DNA of 64,000 nucleotides, taken from positions 1 to 64,000 of the forward strand of contig JAJEKB010001249.1 of NCBI GenBank assembly GCA_022393335.1, read 5' to 3'. The notes beneath the pieces are model-generated. The model was not told where the DNA came from and made no database searches. It saw nothing but the letters and a program-made list of their open reading frames with translations. Position numbers and translations under genes: made by a program. Of this stretch, positions 12,801 to 23,542 are shown in pieces (positions within the stretch are counted from its first letter, which is position 1; each line of letters opens with the position of its first letter). Origin of the DNA: Macrotrachela quadricornifera (lineage: Eukaryota > Rotifera > Eurotatoria > Philodinida > Philodinidae).

Positions 12801-13739
12801 ATTTCGCATAGAATCTTAGTCTTATTCATTTGTAATTATAGCATACTTCTTATACTCAAATACAGTATTTATTTAAGAATCTAAAATAATTTTAAAATTC
12901 ATTTTCTTTTAGCTAGATAAATTTAATAGATCTATAGAAAAACATCAATAGCAGGTTACGTTATATAGTTTAATTTAATTACTACTTCACTCTCGTTTTT
13001 TTTATATGTGACGAATTAATCGTTCATTAATTTATATATATATATATAGAAATATTTTATAGACTTACTCACTGCTGTTGAATGGTTATTATGTTATATT
13101 CTTGATAAATCAGTTCGAAAAATTGATAATTTAATGTTAGGAAAAGGTATATCATCATTTGATTTAAAAAATACAACACAAGTTTATCATCTTCGAACAT
13201 TATCAATTATTTACATTCAAGTAAAAAAAAAAATTTCTAATAAAAAAAAACGAAAATTTTTGTTTTGTTTTCTTCTTAGCATACAGCTATTTTTCGATTT
13301 TTAAAATATATTGAAACACATGAAGATATGGATGATAAATGTAAAAAAGTTCTTGATAAATTATTAATTGTTTATATATTGAAATTTCTTGAAGAAAATT
13401 TCAATTTATTAATTGAAGGAAATTATTTTAAAAATAATTTAATTAATATGTGGATGCAAAATAATTTAATTGATTTATGTAATAATTTACGAAATGAAGC
13501 TGTAGCATTAGTTGATGTATTTGCACCACCAGATCATATACTTAATTCAGTTTTAGGTGTTAACGATGGAAAGGTTAATTAAAATAATTTAATTATTTCT
13601 GTTTTTTCGAATTATTGTTTTTTTTTAATTTATATTTTAGGTTTATGAAGCAATTAATAAAGTAATACATACCAATAAACATACATTTTTAATACCGGAA
13701 TGGATTAAAGATGATTTAATTCAACGCAGTAAACTTTAA
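9842..13739 (+). CDS. ACOX: Peroxisomal acyl-CoA oxidase with C-terminal SKL
   Basis: Fourteen exons in consistent phase: 9842-9928, 9992-10297, 10346-10435, 10491-10540, 10603-10698, 10751-10834, 10891-10987, 11622-11804, 11869-12118, 12170-12295, 12360-12464, 13063-13220, 13280-13573, 13641-13739; 674 aa, the normal size for the family. It catalyses the first, H2O2-producing step of peroxisomal beta-oxidation with FAD. Seen: [14 protein letters not shown], the flavin-domain signature; [10 protein letters not shown] with the presumed catalytic Glu at about residue 405; [11 protein letters not shown]. The last three residues are Ser-Lys-Leu, a canonical PTS1 peroxisomal signal. The overall pattern resembles the ACOX1/ACOX3 group; which one I cannot settle. 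Introns 7 (634 bp) and 11 (598 bp) are about ten times longer than the rest. Start: the ATG in the frame that joins exon 2. Confidence 0.95.
10988..11621. other. Oversized ACOX intron 7 with a small antisense open frame
   Basis: This 634-bp intron is an outlier among the 45-70 bp introns of the same gene. On the minus strand, 11239-11421 holds a 60-residue open frame beginning [18 protein letters not shown], whose first half has ordinary coding character and faintly resembles the first strand-turn of a beta/gamma-crystallin Greek key. Its second half becomes hydrophobic and Phe-rich. A TATATAAG string lies just upstream of its ATG but too close for a normal TATA box. I regard a gene here as possible, not shown. 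Confidence 0.25.
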
Positions 13740-13877
13740 GGAACAAAATTAATTTTTTTATGTATATATTTTTTGATTTACTTTTTTGTTTATTATCAAA
13801 AGAAATAAAGATTTATGTGATTATAGATTAATTTTTTGTTTTAAAGTTTTAGATCTGATTTTATTTTTAAAAAGAAA

Positions 13878-16800
13878 ATGGGTGAAACAGCAGAAATTGA
13901 AAGGTAAATATAAAAGCTTAGTTTGTTTTGTTTTATTTTTCTCTTGTAAAACTTAATAATAGAATCTTTTTGAAGAATAAAAACAAAATTTATAAAATAA
14001 ATTAATTTAGATCTGTACAAATGCGTTTATATGCATTACATAAACGTCAATTTGTAGCTGTTTTTGCTACTTTCTTTATATGTTTATTTATCAATATATT
14101 AATTGGTATTGCTGGTCCTTCCATTATTCAATCAGATGATTATAAATCCGAAAATCAACAAAAACAAATAGTATATAGAATTTTTGTTTAAAAATTTCAT
14201 TCTTTTTTTTTCTTTTTATTTTATTTAGTCCGGCCCGTATATACTTAATTCCAGTTATCTTGATAAATTTCATCAACGTCTTTGGTTAACTATGAAAGCA
14301 ACAACTGATATAAATGGTAAAATAAAAAATTATTTTTTATTTATTTATTTCGAAATTATTTATTGAAGAGGAATTTCGTCTATCAACCAATGTCACTATT
14401 TCTGTAAGCAATCCAAATTTATTATCAAGTGCAAAAATCTATGATCGTCTACGCACTATTCACTGTCAAAAACAAGTTAGTAGTAAAATATAAGACAAGG
14501 TTTTTAGATAGAAATACTATGATAAGGTTATAAGGTTATTGGTGTTCCTTGAATAGTAGATGTATGAACGTAACTAGGTGATGTTTGAATAGCTGATGTA
14601 GATCGTACTAATCCTGGTGATACAACATTTGAAGGAGATGATGTATGAACATGATAAGTACCACCACATACTGGTGGATTAGGAGGTTGATGAACAACAC
14701 GTTGTTTAACGATTGGTGGTGGTTTTGAAGGTACTTCAACAACTTGATAAACGTATTTTTTTGGTTGAGGAACAACAACAACTCGCTCGATCACATCAGG
14801 TGGTGGAGCAGGTAAACGTTGTCGTACAACTTCAACTTGTGCTGGTGGTTCAGGTGCATAATAAACTTCTTGATAAACTCGTGATTGATAATTTCCATCA
14901 TAGAGTAGTGGTTGATTGCAATATGGTGAAAATGTTGTATAACTAGAACAACAATTACAACAAGTGCAACCACTATGTATAAACGCCATTGAATAATATG
15001 AATTTGAAAAGAAAAATATGCCTTATATACGTATAGTTTGTGAAAAAACAACTTATCCTTTAATAAGATAAATAAATACGTGTTATTGTTTACGACAATC
15101 ACTCGTGCATGACTAGGTTGCAATAAATAAGAAATAATGCGTTGTTTTGAATATATTTGTGTGTTTTTTTCGTATTCCTTCACGTCCTTCTGATGTGCAC
15201 GATGAAACTGTTTTTTCTTCTTTAGTTTGAGAAAAAAAGAATGATTATGTTTTTTACACATTAAATATATATGACGAAAATAACCTTTTTAATATCTTAT
15301 ATTCATCATATCTAGACATAAAAATTATCTAAATTGACAAAATTAATTTATATCTATTGATAGATATATTTTCAAATTTATAAAATGTTTTGTACGGTAC
15401 ATTTGACAAAACTACTTGTATAAAAATAATTTTACTGAGTTCAACTATTTTATTGTATTTAATTAATTATATTTTATTTTTCTTGTAATGAATATTACTG
15501 TCAAGGTTTTATTAATATAGACAAATGCCAAAAATATACTTCAATAGTATTGGCTTTGAGTGTAATGAAAAACCATCAGCTTTTTGCAAATTTTTCAAAT
15601 ATAGAAATATTATGCAGGATCTTTTCTTCTTATAATTTCAATCTTTTTGTTAATCTAACCTTCAAATCATTTATATCTTTGACTGTTGTTGTATACATAA
15701 ATGATAATGCAAATAAATAAAGCATAGAAGAATTCAAAAAAAAATAAAACAAGTGAAAAAAAAACGATCGATTGTAATGATTTTTTTAAATTTTACTCAA
15801 AGCTGATAGCTTGTAAGAATATTTGTAACATGTATTTGTATTAATAAATACTTGATGATGATACCTATTATAATAATAAAAAAAATAATTCATTAAGGTT
15901 AACAAAATAGTTTAATTAGATGAAATTATTTAAGATAAGCGAGTTTTATGACAAACTGTATGGTGTAAATATTTATTTGCTATTGAATACATTGCTCGTA
16001 TCTAAAATATACCATAGTAAACGATTTGTTCATAAAAAAAAAAAGATAAATTAATAAAATTATTTAGAATTTGTTATTGATTATTTGAACTATAACGAAT
16101 AATATTGTTATTTACTTGATTTACTAATTTAATCTTAATTTTATAAGAAATTAATAATATAGCTAAAATCAAGTATAATATCCATGCATTTATATGCGAG
16201 GATGAATCCTTTTATTTAAAGATTAATGAGTGCATATATCTTTTCATATATGAATGTTTGCGAGTTATATAACCGTCATCTTGGTGTAATCGTATTATAT
16301 TCATTCTTTCGTATTGTCATATCAGTTACCTTCGGATATATATTGATGGTTGTTAGCTTCCATATTCACTCGTTCAAAGCCGTACATATATGTATATATG
16401 CTTGGTCGAGCAGAGTACGCTCTATATAGCAATGGAAACTGATGCAATCAATAGTGTAATATATATAATTTGTGACTGCGTACGTATCGTTTTATTTGAG
16501 AAAGAAGGTTCTTCGTTATTCTTATTCGCTATCATGCATCAGTAAAGCAAGCAGAATAAAAAAAATGTATCTATATGCATTAAATTATATTCGTAAACCT
16601 TGATATACCCACATAAACGAAGATATGTATCAATGCCCTTCATTCTCTGAATCCAAATTTCTTGCCTTTATTACTCAAAGATTGATCAGGGTCAACAAAG
16701 GAAAATAGGATGTTCACGGTCAAGAACTACGTGTCGTATAAATACGACAGCTTCTTAACACTTTGCTTCATATTCACGTTAATAGTCCTCAAGAATATAC

Positions 16801-19800
16801 AACACGTAACTTCAAATATCGGTAAGCGTTTTCAGTACTATAGTTTTGTTTTAGTAGTTTTTCCTTATCACTCGATCCTTTTTCTTATATTGCCACCATC
16901 GTTATCGTCACCATCATTTTCAATAAATATTACTAACACATAGAATGGATCATCTTGCTTAGATCATCTTTTGATAATTATTCATTTGTATGTACACAGG
17001 GAACAGAAAAAGAAGAAAAGAGAACCTTAGACCGTATCAAATTGATCATATAAATTTTAATGTTGTTAGTTGTTAAGAGAATCGAATTCAGCTTTTATTA
17101 AAAATTATAAGATGCTCATTCGCTAAGAATCATTGAATGCGTAATATCTATTACCATTCGTTTCGTATATTCTGAGATACATTCTTATTAAATAAAGTTC
17201 AATTACTTTGAATAAATTCGCAAGAAAGGATTTCCATTATCAAAGTACAACACAAATGGCAACACACACATCATTATTCAGATAACAAGTGAACAACAGC
17301 GAGCACGTAGTAAGTGTCATACAAAATACTGTGAGTGATGATGATGATCACAAATGCTATGGAGCAGGTTCAGGAACGATATAAACTACAGCTTTATCAA
17401 TTTTATGTAATTATAAATGTTATCCAGCTGCTTCTCAATCTCAAAAGCAGGATAGGATAAAATTCAATGCCAGCAACTATGATTATTATGATCAAGCATA
17501 ATATAGTGCAAATGATGATGGTGATACAACTTATGGTGATTTTATAAGTAATTGGAAACCTTATTGTAAAAGTGGAATGGATAACAATAAAACAGGTGAA
17601 ATATATTATAGATACCATCAAAGAGGTATTCGTTACAAAGATATTCGTTTATCAGATTAGGCAAGTGCTGCTATAGGACAAATATGACATTGAATTTTCA
17701 CATTAGAACCAATTATTTTTGAACATATTTACATTCATTGTCAGCCATCTAAATGGTAGACGAAATCATTGAAGACCCATAGACACCATCACCTTGTATT
17801 CAAGAACACATTGCTTTTAAATCGTATGAAGCAATTGAAATCATACATAAAATAATTAGTATACCATTTTGCATTCAAGTTGAACAATATCAACAACAAA
17901 TATTAGTTAATCAGTATGGAACCTTGAACAATGTAAATATATCAGCACTCCATAGTGGTGTCTATAAGACAAGTTACCAATAATTAGAAAAATTATACAA
18001 TATTAATGTTATTTATTATAAGTTAAACATTATCTTGGTATTCAACAATAGAAGTCACATAATTATGAACAAATTGGTCATGAACAATTCTAAAAATCGC
18101 AACAACTAGCTCGTGATAATCAATCTACTTATAATGCATCAAGTCAACAAAATATAGCCAATGCCAGCATGTATTCCTGTCAAATAGTAATGTTTCTGTT
18201 GAGTACTCTATGAAATGTCTTCTGATTTTAAGTAGAAAATGTTAATGCTCCAGCGTTTTTTCTCATCCTAATCTTCAGTTTCTAGTGATGATCTTATTAT
18301 TCAGAACTTTAGCGGCTGTGTGCGAGCTGCAAATTTCTGATCATAAAGATTCAATTTCGAATTCGACTGAGTGAAACAAAATTTTGATGTGATATCAGAT
18401 TTAGAAGTAGGCCTAAATTTAGGATTAGTATTAGGTTTTGGCGTAGTTTTAACTCTTGTAAAAAATATCGTTTGGAGGAATAGAAGGCTTTCCTAGTAGT
18501 GATTTTGATGGTGATGATACATTATATTTTGATGGTGATTTTGGTGCGAGACAATTACACTGCATTGACAGCTACAAAACCAGTGCTGATTTCAAAGATG
18601 CACATTTTGCTGTCCCAGGCTTGGCAGGCAATTGGACTCCAATTAATCCATTTTCTGACAATTTTAGCGTTAACACAATGTCTTTCGGCGGATTCGGTTG
18701 TGGTGGAATGGGTGGTGGAATGGGTGGTGGATTTGGAGGTGGACTAGGTGGATATGGTGCTGCTCCGATTGGTGCTCTTCCGTTTTCTGGTGGTGCCTCA
18801 TTTGGTGGTGGCTCATTCGGTGGTGGTCTTCCATGTGGTGGTGGCTCATTTGGTGGTGGTTCATTTGGAGGTGGTTTATTTGGAGGTGGTTCATTTGGAG
18901 GTGGCTTTCCGTTTGGCGGTGACTCATTTGGAGGAGGTCTTTCATTTGGTGGTGGTTCATTTGGAGGTATGAATCCATGTGCTCAACCATGCGTCATTCA
19001 ACAACCAGTTCCAACGCCAGTACCCGTACCAATCCCACAACTACAGCCTTGCCCTTTTCCCGTTCCAGTGCCAGTGCCACAACCACAACCTTGTCCTGTT
19101 CCAGTTCCTGTACGCGAATGTATTCCTGTACCGTGAGTTAACATTTTTCATTCTGAAAATTATCAGAATCTTACTGATCATTTTTTTGTTTTATTCATTT
19201 GTATAGACAGCCAACACCATGTCCTGTTCCAGTTCCAGTTCCACAATTTATAGATCAAGTAAGAATCGTTTTTTTCTTTTTGAAAGAACAACAAATCCTG
19301 TAAAATTTAAGTTATGATTCAATTAATTTTTCCTCAAAAATGTTTTTATTTGATTAAAAAATTTAGAATTTTGATTTATTTCTAATTTTCTTCTAATATT
19401 TGTAGTGTGTGCCAGTACCCGTTCCTCAGCCATGCCCCGTACCAGTTCCTGTACCTGTCAACCGTGTTGTTTGCCAACCAATGTAAGTAAAGTATTTGAT
19501 ACAAGTACACTTACTTCTTTCTTCTTTAGCTGTCAACCTTTTCCACAACCATGTCCGGTACCACAGCCTGTTCCTGTACCTCAGCCGTGTCCAATACCAG
19601 TTTGTGTTCCAGGTCCTCCTCAAGTGAGTTATTCAGTAATTCATTAATCATTTCATTGAATACTAAAAATAAGATTGAGAATCCCTAATTATATTTTTTT
19701 TCTTCATATGTCTTTCTAGTGCGTACCTGTGCCTGTTCCTCAACCATGTCCTGTGCCAACACCGCAACCTTGTCCCGTTCCGGTGTGTGTTCCTGGTCCA

Positions 19801-22683
19801 GTTCAATGTATACCTGTTCCCGTACCAGTACCTCAACCTCAATGCATGCCATCAATGCCCATGGGACCAGTTTGTCCGCCAATGGGTGGTGGGTATGTTG
19901 AATATGAAATTCTTTTTTCATTTCATATTTATATTTCTTAACATATTTTTCTATTTTCTAGATTGGGAGCTTATGGTGGTGGATTTGGAATGATGGGTGG
20001 AATGGGTGGATTTCCTATGGGAGGACTTGGTGGATATGGGTAATTAACTGTCAATAATATGGACTAATTATATTATTTTCATTTTATCTATTTATAGTGC
20101 TGGTATTGGCGGTTTAGGTGGTGGTATTTGTGGCGGTTTAGGTGGTGGTATTGGCGGTTTAGGTGGTGGTATTTGTGGCGGTTTGGGTGGTATTCCTAGA
20201 GGTGGAGGTGGAGGTCTTATTTTGGCTGTTCCCGTTGGTGGTGGGGGTCCTTTCGGTGGTTCGGGAGGTTTTGGTCCGGGCGGTTTTGGTTCGGGCGGTT
20301 TTGGTCCGGGTGGTGTGCGAGTCGCGTTTGTTTAGATCCTTTACGATTTTACACTTATTTGCCGGCTGATCAGTTTCCTGCATGAGTAAACTTAATAGAG
20401 AAACAAAATGATAACAAGTATTTCCATCACTTGTTAAGATTATAGATAGATCAGCCAATGTTATAAATAACTCGCATTCTTTTTTCGACCTGAGATTTTT
20501 CGTGTTCATATCATTTTACACACATTTTATACTTGATCAACTCCTTTTCTTTCTAAATCAATTTATATACTTGGCAATTTTATCTTTATCGATTTATTGT
20601 TATTGTTTTATATCTCCCATTTGTGTATGTCTGTATGTTATTTATTTGTCTTTATATTTGAAAACGTTAAGATAGATATATCTTGCTGTTCCTAATTGTC
20701 TTTTGTATTGTCCAATTTTGTTTTTCGTTTCGCAGGTTTTCTAATTTAATTCTTCGTATTTGCGAAATAAATTCATACTTGAGTTGTTTTTCATTTTTTT
20801 CCCTCGAAGTCTGGTATTCCCACTCTTTTTTTAATTCCTGCAAGATCTACGTTCGTTTTTATTTCGATTTGCGCTGATTGGATACGTTGTATATGTTGTA
20901 ATTCTATTACGATTGCTTTACTTCGCGAAAGTATTTAATTATTATCCTTGACATTATCGTCATAATTCGGAGAAATTGTAATTGTTTGTTGTCAATGTTT
21001 AAAACGCTGACGTTATAATTGTGTTGTATGCATGACCTTTGATAGAAATTAATGTTTGATAAGATTCATTAATTGATTGGTGAAAAATAATTTGTTTGAT
21101 TACCTTGAATGTTAATAATATTGATGTTAGAAATATAGATAAAGTCAGAAATGATTGGGTTATAAGTGTTAGATTTTTTTTTGTATAATAATGAATATTA
21201 ATTGATAACTTTATTTTATATATATAGGCTTGCAATCAACTCATTCTATATCATTTAAGTTTTTTACATGAAAATGTATATCATTTTGAAATAAAACTTA
21301 ATGGAATTAATGAAGAACAACAACAACAACAACAAAAAATAAAAAATGTTCAATTTTTTGTGAGATACTTTTTTATTTTTAAAAAATGAATAAATACATA
21401 CATATATATTTAAAATAATTTTTATTCTTTTCATTTTTTTTTAGTTAAATACTTTCAATCCAAAATATACTCAATTTGAACTTGCTTTTCGGTTTTTCTT
21501 CTTAATATGTTCCATAGTAACTACAGTATGTAATTATTTCTTAAAAGAAAGAAAATTTGAAATTTAATTAATAATATTTTTATTTTATTTTACTTTTTTA
21601 TTAAAGTGTTTTTTTACAAAATCAATGCGTCAATTTTCAGTTCTCGATTGGTCATTAGAACAACGATGGATGATATTTCTTCTTATATTACTCGTTTTTT
21701 ATAATAGTAAATTAAATTATTTATATTTAATTATATAAAATATATCATTTCATAGATCCATTTTATCCATTAACATTCTTATTAAATAGTTCTTTTCCAT
21801 TAATACTTGATGGGATATTTCAAGCAACATTTCTTTGTACATTATTACTTTTTTGGTTAAGTGTTTATCATGGAATTCGTCAAGTTTGTTACAATTTTTT
21901 ATTTCTTAAATAAAAATTTTTTTTTTCTTATTAGAATGTTCGTCGATTTATTCCATTTTATTTACCAAAAATAATTCTTGTTAGTTTTCTTTGGATATTT
22001 TCTATTGTACTATCATCAGCACGTATTGTACAAGAATTTCGTGATCCAATGTATAATATGACAATTGATATAAAACAATTTACTGTAAGTGAAAAACTAA
22101 AAGAAAAAATTTAATATAAAAATTATTTTTTTTATATATTTATTTAGATATTTCGTATATTTTTTTATATTATTGGAATATTATATATTCTATATTTATT
22201 ATTCCTTATTATTCGAGCATTTGGTGAACTTCGTAATATGCCATATTTTGGTAAATATATATTTGAAAGTTTTTTATTACTTTTTATTTGAATAATTTAT
22301 TTATTTAGATATTCGTTTAAAATTTACAACACTTTTAATGCTTTGTGTTGTATCAATAACAATTGTTATAACAATACTTCGATTTGGTTCAGGCATTATT
22401 GAAGAAAATTTCGTACCAGAATTAGCATCACGTTATAAAAATTCTGTAGAATTTCTTTCATTTTATAGTCTTATTAATTTATATTTATATACAATGGCAT
22501 ATGTTTATTCACCAGCAAAAAATGCTGCTATTGATTCATTATTTCGTGATAATCCAACATTTTCAATGATTAATGATTCAGATGAAGATGTTGTTTATGG
22601 GTAAGAAAATAAAATAAATTAATTAAAATATTTTTTTGTATTATTATTATAGATCTGATCATGAAGTATCTCGATTAACATAA
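13878..22683 (+). CDS. TMEM181: TMEM181 orthologue, seven-helix membrane protein
   Basis: Twelve exons: 13878-13903, 14011-14170, 14229-14316, 14369-14475, 21228-21359, 21445-21525, 21607-21706, 21756-21883, 21935-22084, 22148-22250, 22309-22600, 22653-22683; 465 aa with all phases closing. TMEM181 belongs with the Wntless/GOST-like seven-helix membrane proteins. Diagnostic stretches are MRLYALHKRQF near the start with the first helix after it, RLWLTMKATT, ATFLCTLLLFWLSVYHG, FRDPMYNM, NSVEFLSFYSL, LYTMAYVYSPAKNA and the tail FSMINDSDEDVVYG, all in the order expected for the human protein. The lumenal domain between helix 1 and 2 is split by intron 4, which is 6752 bp (14476-21227) and contains other genes; the exon on each side continues the same lumenal domain (RTIHCQKQ then ACNQLILYHL) at phase 0. 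A CAA run encodes a short polyglutamine tract in exon 5. Confidence 0.93.
14528..14989 (-). CDS. Small Pro/Val-rich, Cys-led protein, function unknown
   Basis: A single-exon frame of 153 codons, antisense inside TMEM181 intron 4. The N-terminus has a Cys cluster (CTCCNCCSS), then a Tyr-rich segment (YQSRVYQEVYYAPEPP), then alternating Val/Pro/charged repeats (IERVVVVPQPKKYVYQVVEV, KPPPIVKQRVV), and a Ser/Thr-rich tail. There is no signal peptide or membrane helix. The alternating V/P pattern resembles articulin-type or other cytoskeletal filament proteins and echoes the PVPVP repeats of the nested gene at 18.7-20.3 kb. I infer a structural role; no family is recognised. A TATA-like box stands about 32-40 bp upstream of the ATG, so the 5' leader would be very short. 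Confidence 0.65.
   Translation of the reverse strand: MAFIHSGCTCCNCCSSYTTFSPYCNQPLLYDGNYQSRVYQEVYYAPEPPAQVEVVRQRLPAPPPDVIERVVVVPQPKKYVYQVVEVPSKPPPIVKQRVVHQPPNPPVCGGTYHVHTSSPSNVVSPGLVRSTSAIQTSPSYVHTSTIQGTPITL
15021..15029 (-). promoter_or_regulatory. TATA-like box of the Pro-rich gene
   Basis: On the minus strand the sequence reads TATATAAGG, preceded by CG. It lies 32-40 bp before the ATG at 14989. It is the only good TATAAG match close to this start. Functional only by inference. Confidence 0.4.
16709..18461 (+). pseudogene. Decayed coding region upstream of the Gly/Pro-repeat gene
   Basis: This stretch is less AT-rich than its surroundings and has long coding-like runs interrupted by stops and frame changes. 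A possible signal-peptide exon starts at ATG 16710 (hydrophobic core FLTLCFIFTLIVL) and meets a GTAAGC donor at about 16821. From 17337 a Tyr/Asp/Cys-rich frame (CYGAGSGT, TYGDFISNWKPYCKSGMD, YHQRGIRYKDIRLSD) is broken by TAA at 17382 and 17499 and TAG at 17658. A second frame carries TAG at 17780 and TAA at 17981; a third, Gln-rich frame carries TAG at 18049 and TAA at 18091. Most stops sit where CAA/CAG (Gln) would fit, as expected from C-to-T mutation of a Gln-rich protein. It is either a separate dead gene or the dead 5' half of the gene that follows. Confidence 0.5.
18678..20335 (+). CDS. Gly-rich / Pro-Val-Cys repeat structural protein
   Basis: Seven exons: 18678-19132, 19207-19258, 19406-19482, 19530-19623, 19720-19892, 19962-20039, 20098-20335. 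Every junction is GT-AG and the phase is kept over all seven, giving 388 aa. Three modules: residues 1-100 are Gly-rich with tandem SFGGG/LFGGG units; the centre (about 105-285) repeats CPVPVPQPQPCPVPVP-type units with regularly spaced Cys; the C-terminus (about 285-388) is again Gly-rich (GGLGGG, FGPGG) and ends RVAFV. Alternating Val-Pro is typical of articulins and Gly loops of keratin-like or cuticle proteins, so a cross-linked filament or integument role is likely but inferred. The first Met in frame is 18678; the frame is open back to a TAA at 18459, and the 72 upstream codons look coding, so upstream exons may be missing or dead. No signal peptide is present in the part called. Confidence 0.8.
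18680..18975 (+). repeat. Tandem Gly-rich minisatellite in exon 1 of the structural gene
   Basis: An imperfect 15-30 base repeat (TCATTTGGAGGTGGT and variants with GGTGGTGGC) encodes S-F-G-G-G units. Because it is internally repetitive, copy number is likely to vary between alleles. It also opens long but meaningless frames on both strands. Confidence 0.8.
20336..21227. other. End of TMEM181 intron 4, no gene seen
   Basis: AT-rich sequence after the structural-protein stop. Short open frames occur but lack splice context and coding codon bias. The intron ends in a TATATATAG acceptor. Confidence 0.45.
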
Positions 22684-23542
22684 ATGAAAAAAAATTTATA
22701 TGTTTAACTTATATGTATGATCTAAAACATTTTTATTTTATTTCATTGTTTTTTGTGTTTTGTCTTTCATTTTATTTGTCTTCGTTTATATCATTAATTG
22801 ACTGTTATTATTAAATATATATAAGTATCTTTGTTGTTCATTAATTTAATTGTGAAAAATTAGATGTGAAATAAAATAGATAATATTAATTTAGGATTAT
22901 ACAAAAATACATACATTTCAGAATGTATAAACAATAGTTCATAAGTTATTTGAGACAAGATTATTGTAGAAATTTATGTGTATATACAAAAAAAAGAATG
23001 TCATTTTTTTTAATTCCAACTCCATTCTAGAAGTTCTTTTCAACTCTACTTCCAACTTTGACTTCGAAAAGTTCCGAAATTTTTTTCCCTAAATTTAAAT
23101 TTTTGGTATAAATCATTAAAAAAGTATGTGAAAAATAATTTTTGTTTATTTCGTATTATAACTATGAAAAATAAATATGTTATATTAAAAAAAATGAAAA
23201 GAATTTTTCGAAATTCCTGTAATTAATTTGCAGTATTAAGTCTGAAAGATTCTTTTTTTTCTAACTTCTACAACAGAATTAGACTTCGAAGTTAGTTGTA
23301 ACTCTCTCATCATCTATTATATGTATATATTGAAATGATTTTTATAAATGATAAATACATCTCAATGATAAGAAATAAATGAATTAATAACTTTATAAAC
23401 ACTTTTATTTTAATGTATTAATAAAATAATCACACATTTGATGTTCATCTTACTAAATTTTAATTTAAAAAAAAAGAAAAGATCTTTTACATATGTAATA
23501 TATATATTTAGATAAATTTTTTTGCTGTAATATTGAAAGATA
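22684..23542. other. Intergenic between convergent TMEM181 and unknown minus-strand gene
   Basis: The two genes converge. Between about 23020 and 23300 there are loosely repeated AACTTC/GAAGTT words, including the palindrome ACTTCGAAGT near 23285, possibly a relic of an inverted-repeat element. Nothing else is supported. Confidence 0.35.

Larger units (their letters stand above)
14476..21227 (+). other. 6.75-kb intron 4 of TMEM181 containing nested genes
   Basis: The donor is CAA|GTTAGT and the acceptor TATATAG|GCT. All other TMEM181 introns are between about 47 and 110 bp. The interval holds a minus-strand Pro-rich gene (14528-14989), a decayed coding region (about 16709-18461), and a plus-strand multi-exon structural-protein gene (18678-20335). 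The remaining parts, 15040-16200 and 20340-21220, are AT-rich with nothing I can support. Confidence 0.8.

Noticed and set aside
17337..18100. Use of TAA/TAG as Gln codons (ciliate-type code or ciliate DNA)
   Set aside because: TGA stops and frame changes also occur, the flanking genes use the standard code, and C-to-T decay explains the pattern.
18670..18990. Long His/Gln-, Trp- and Val-rich frames overlapping the Gly repeat
   Set aside because: Out-of-frame shadows of the Gly-rich repeat; only the Gly frame continues through correct splice phases.
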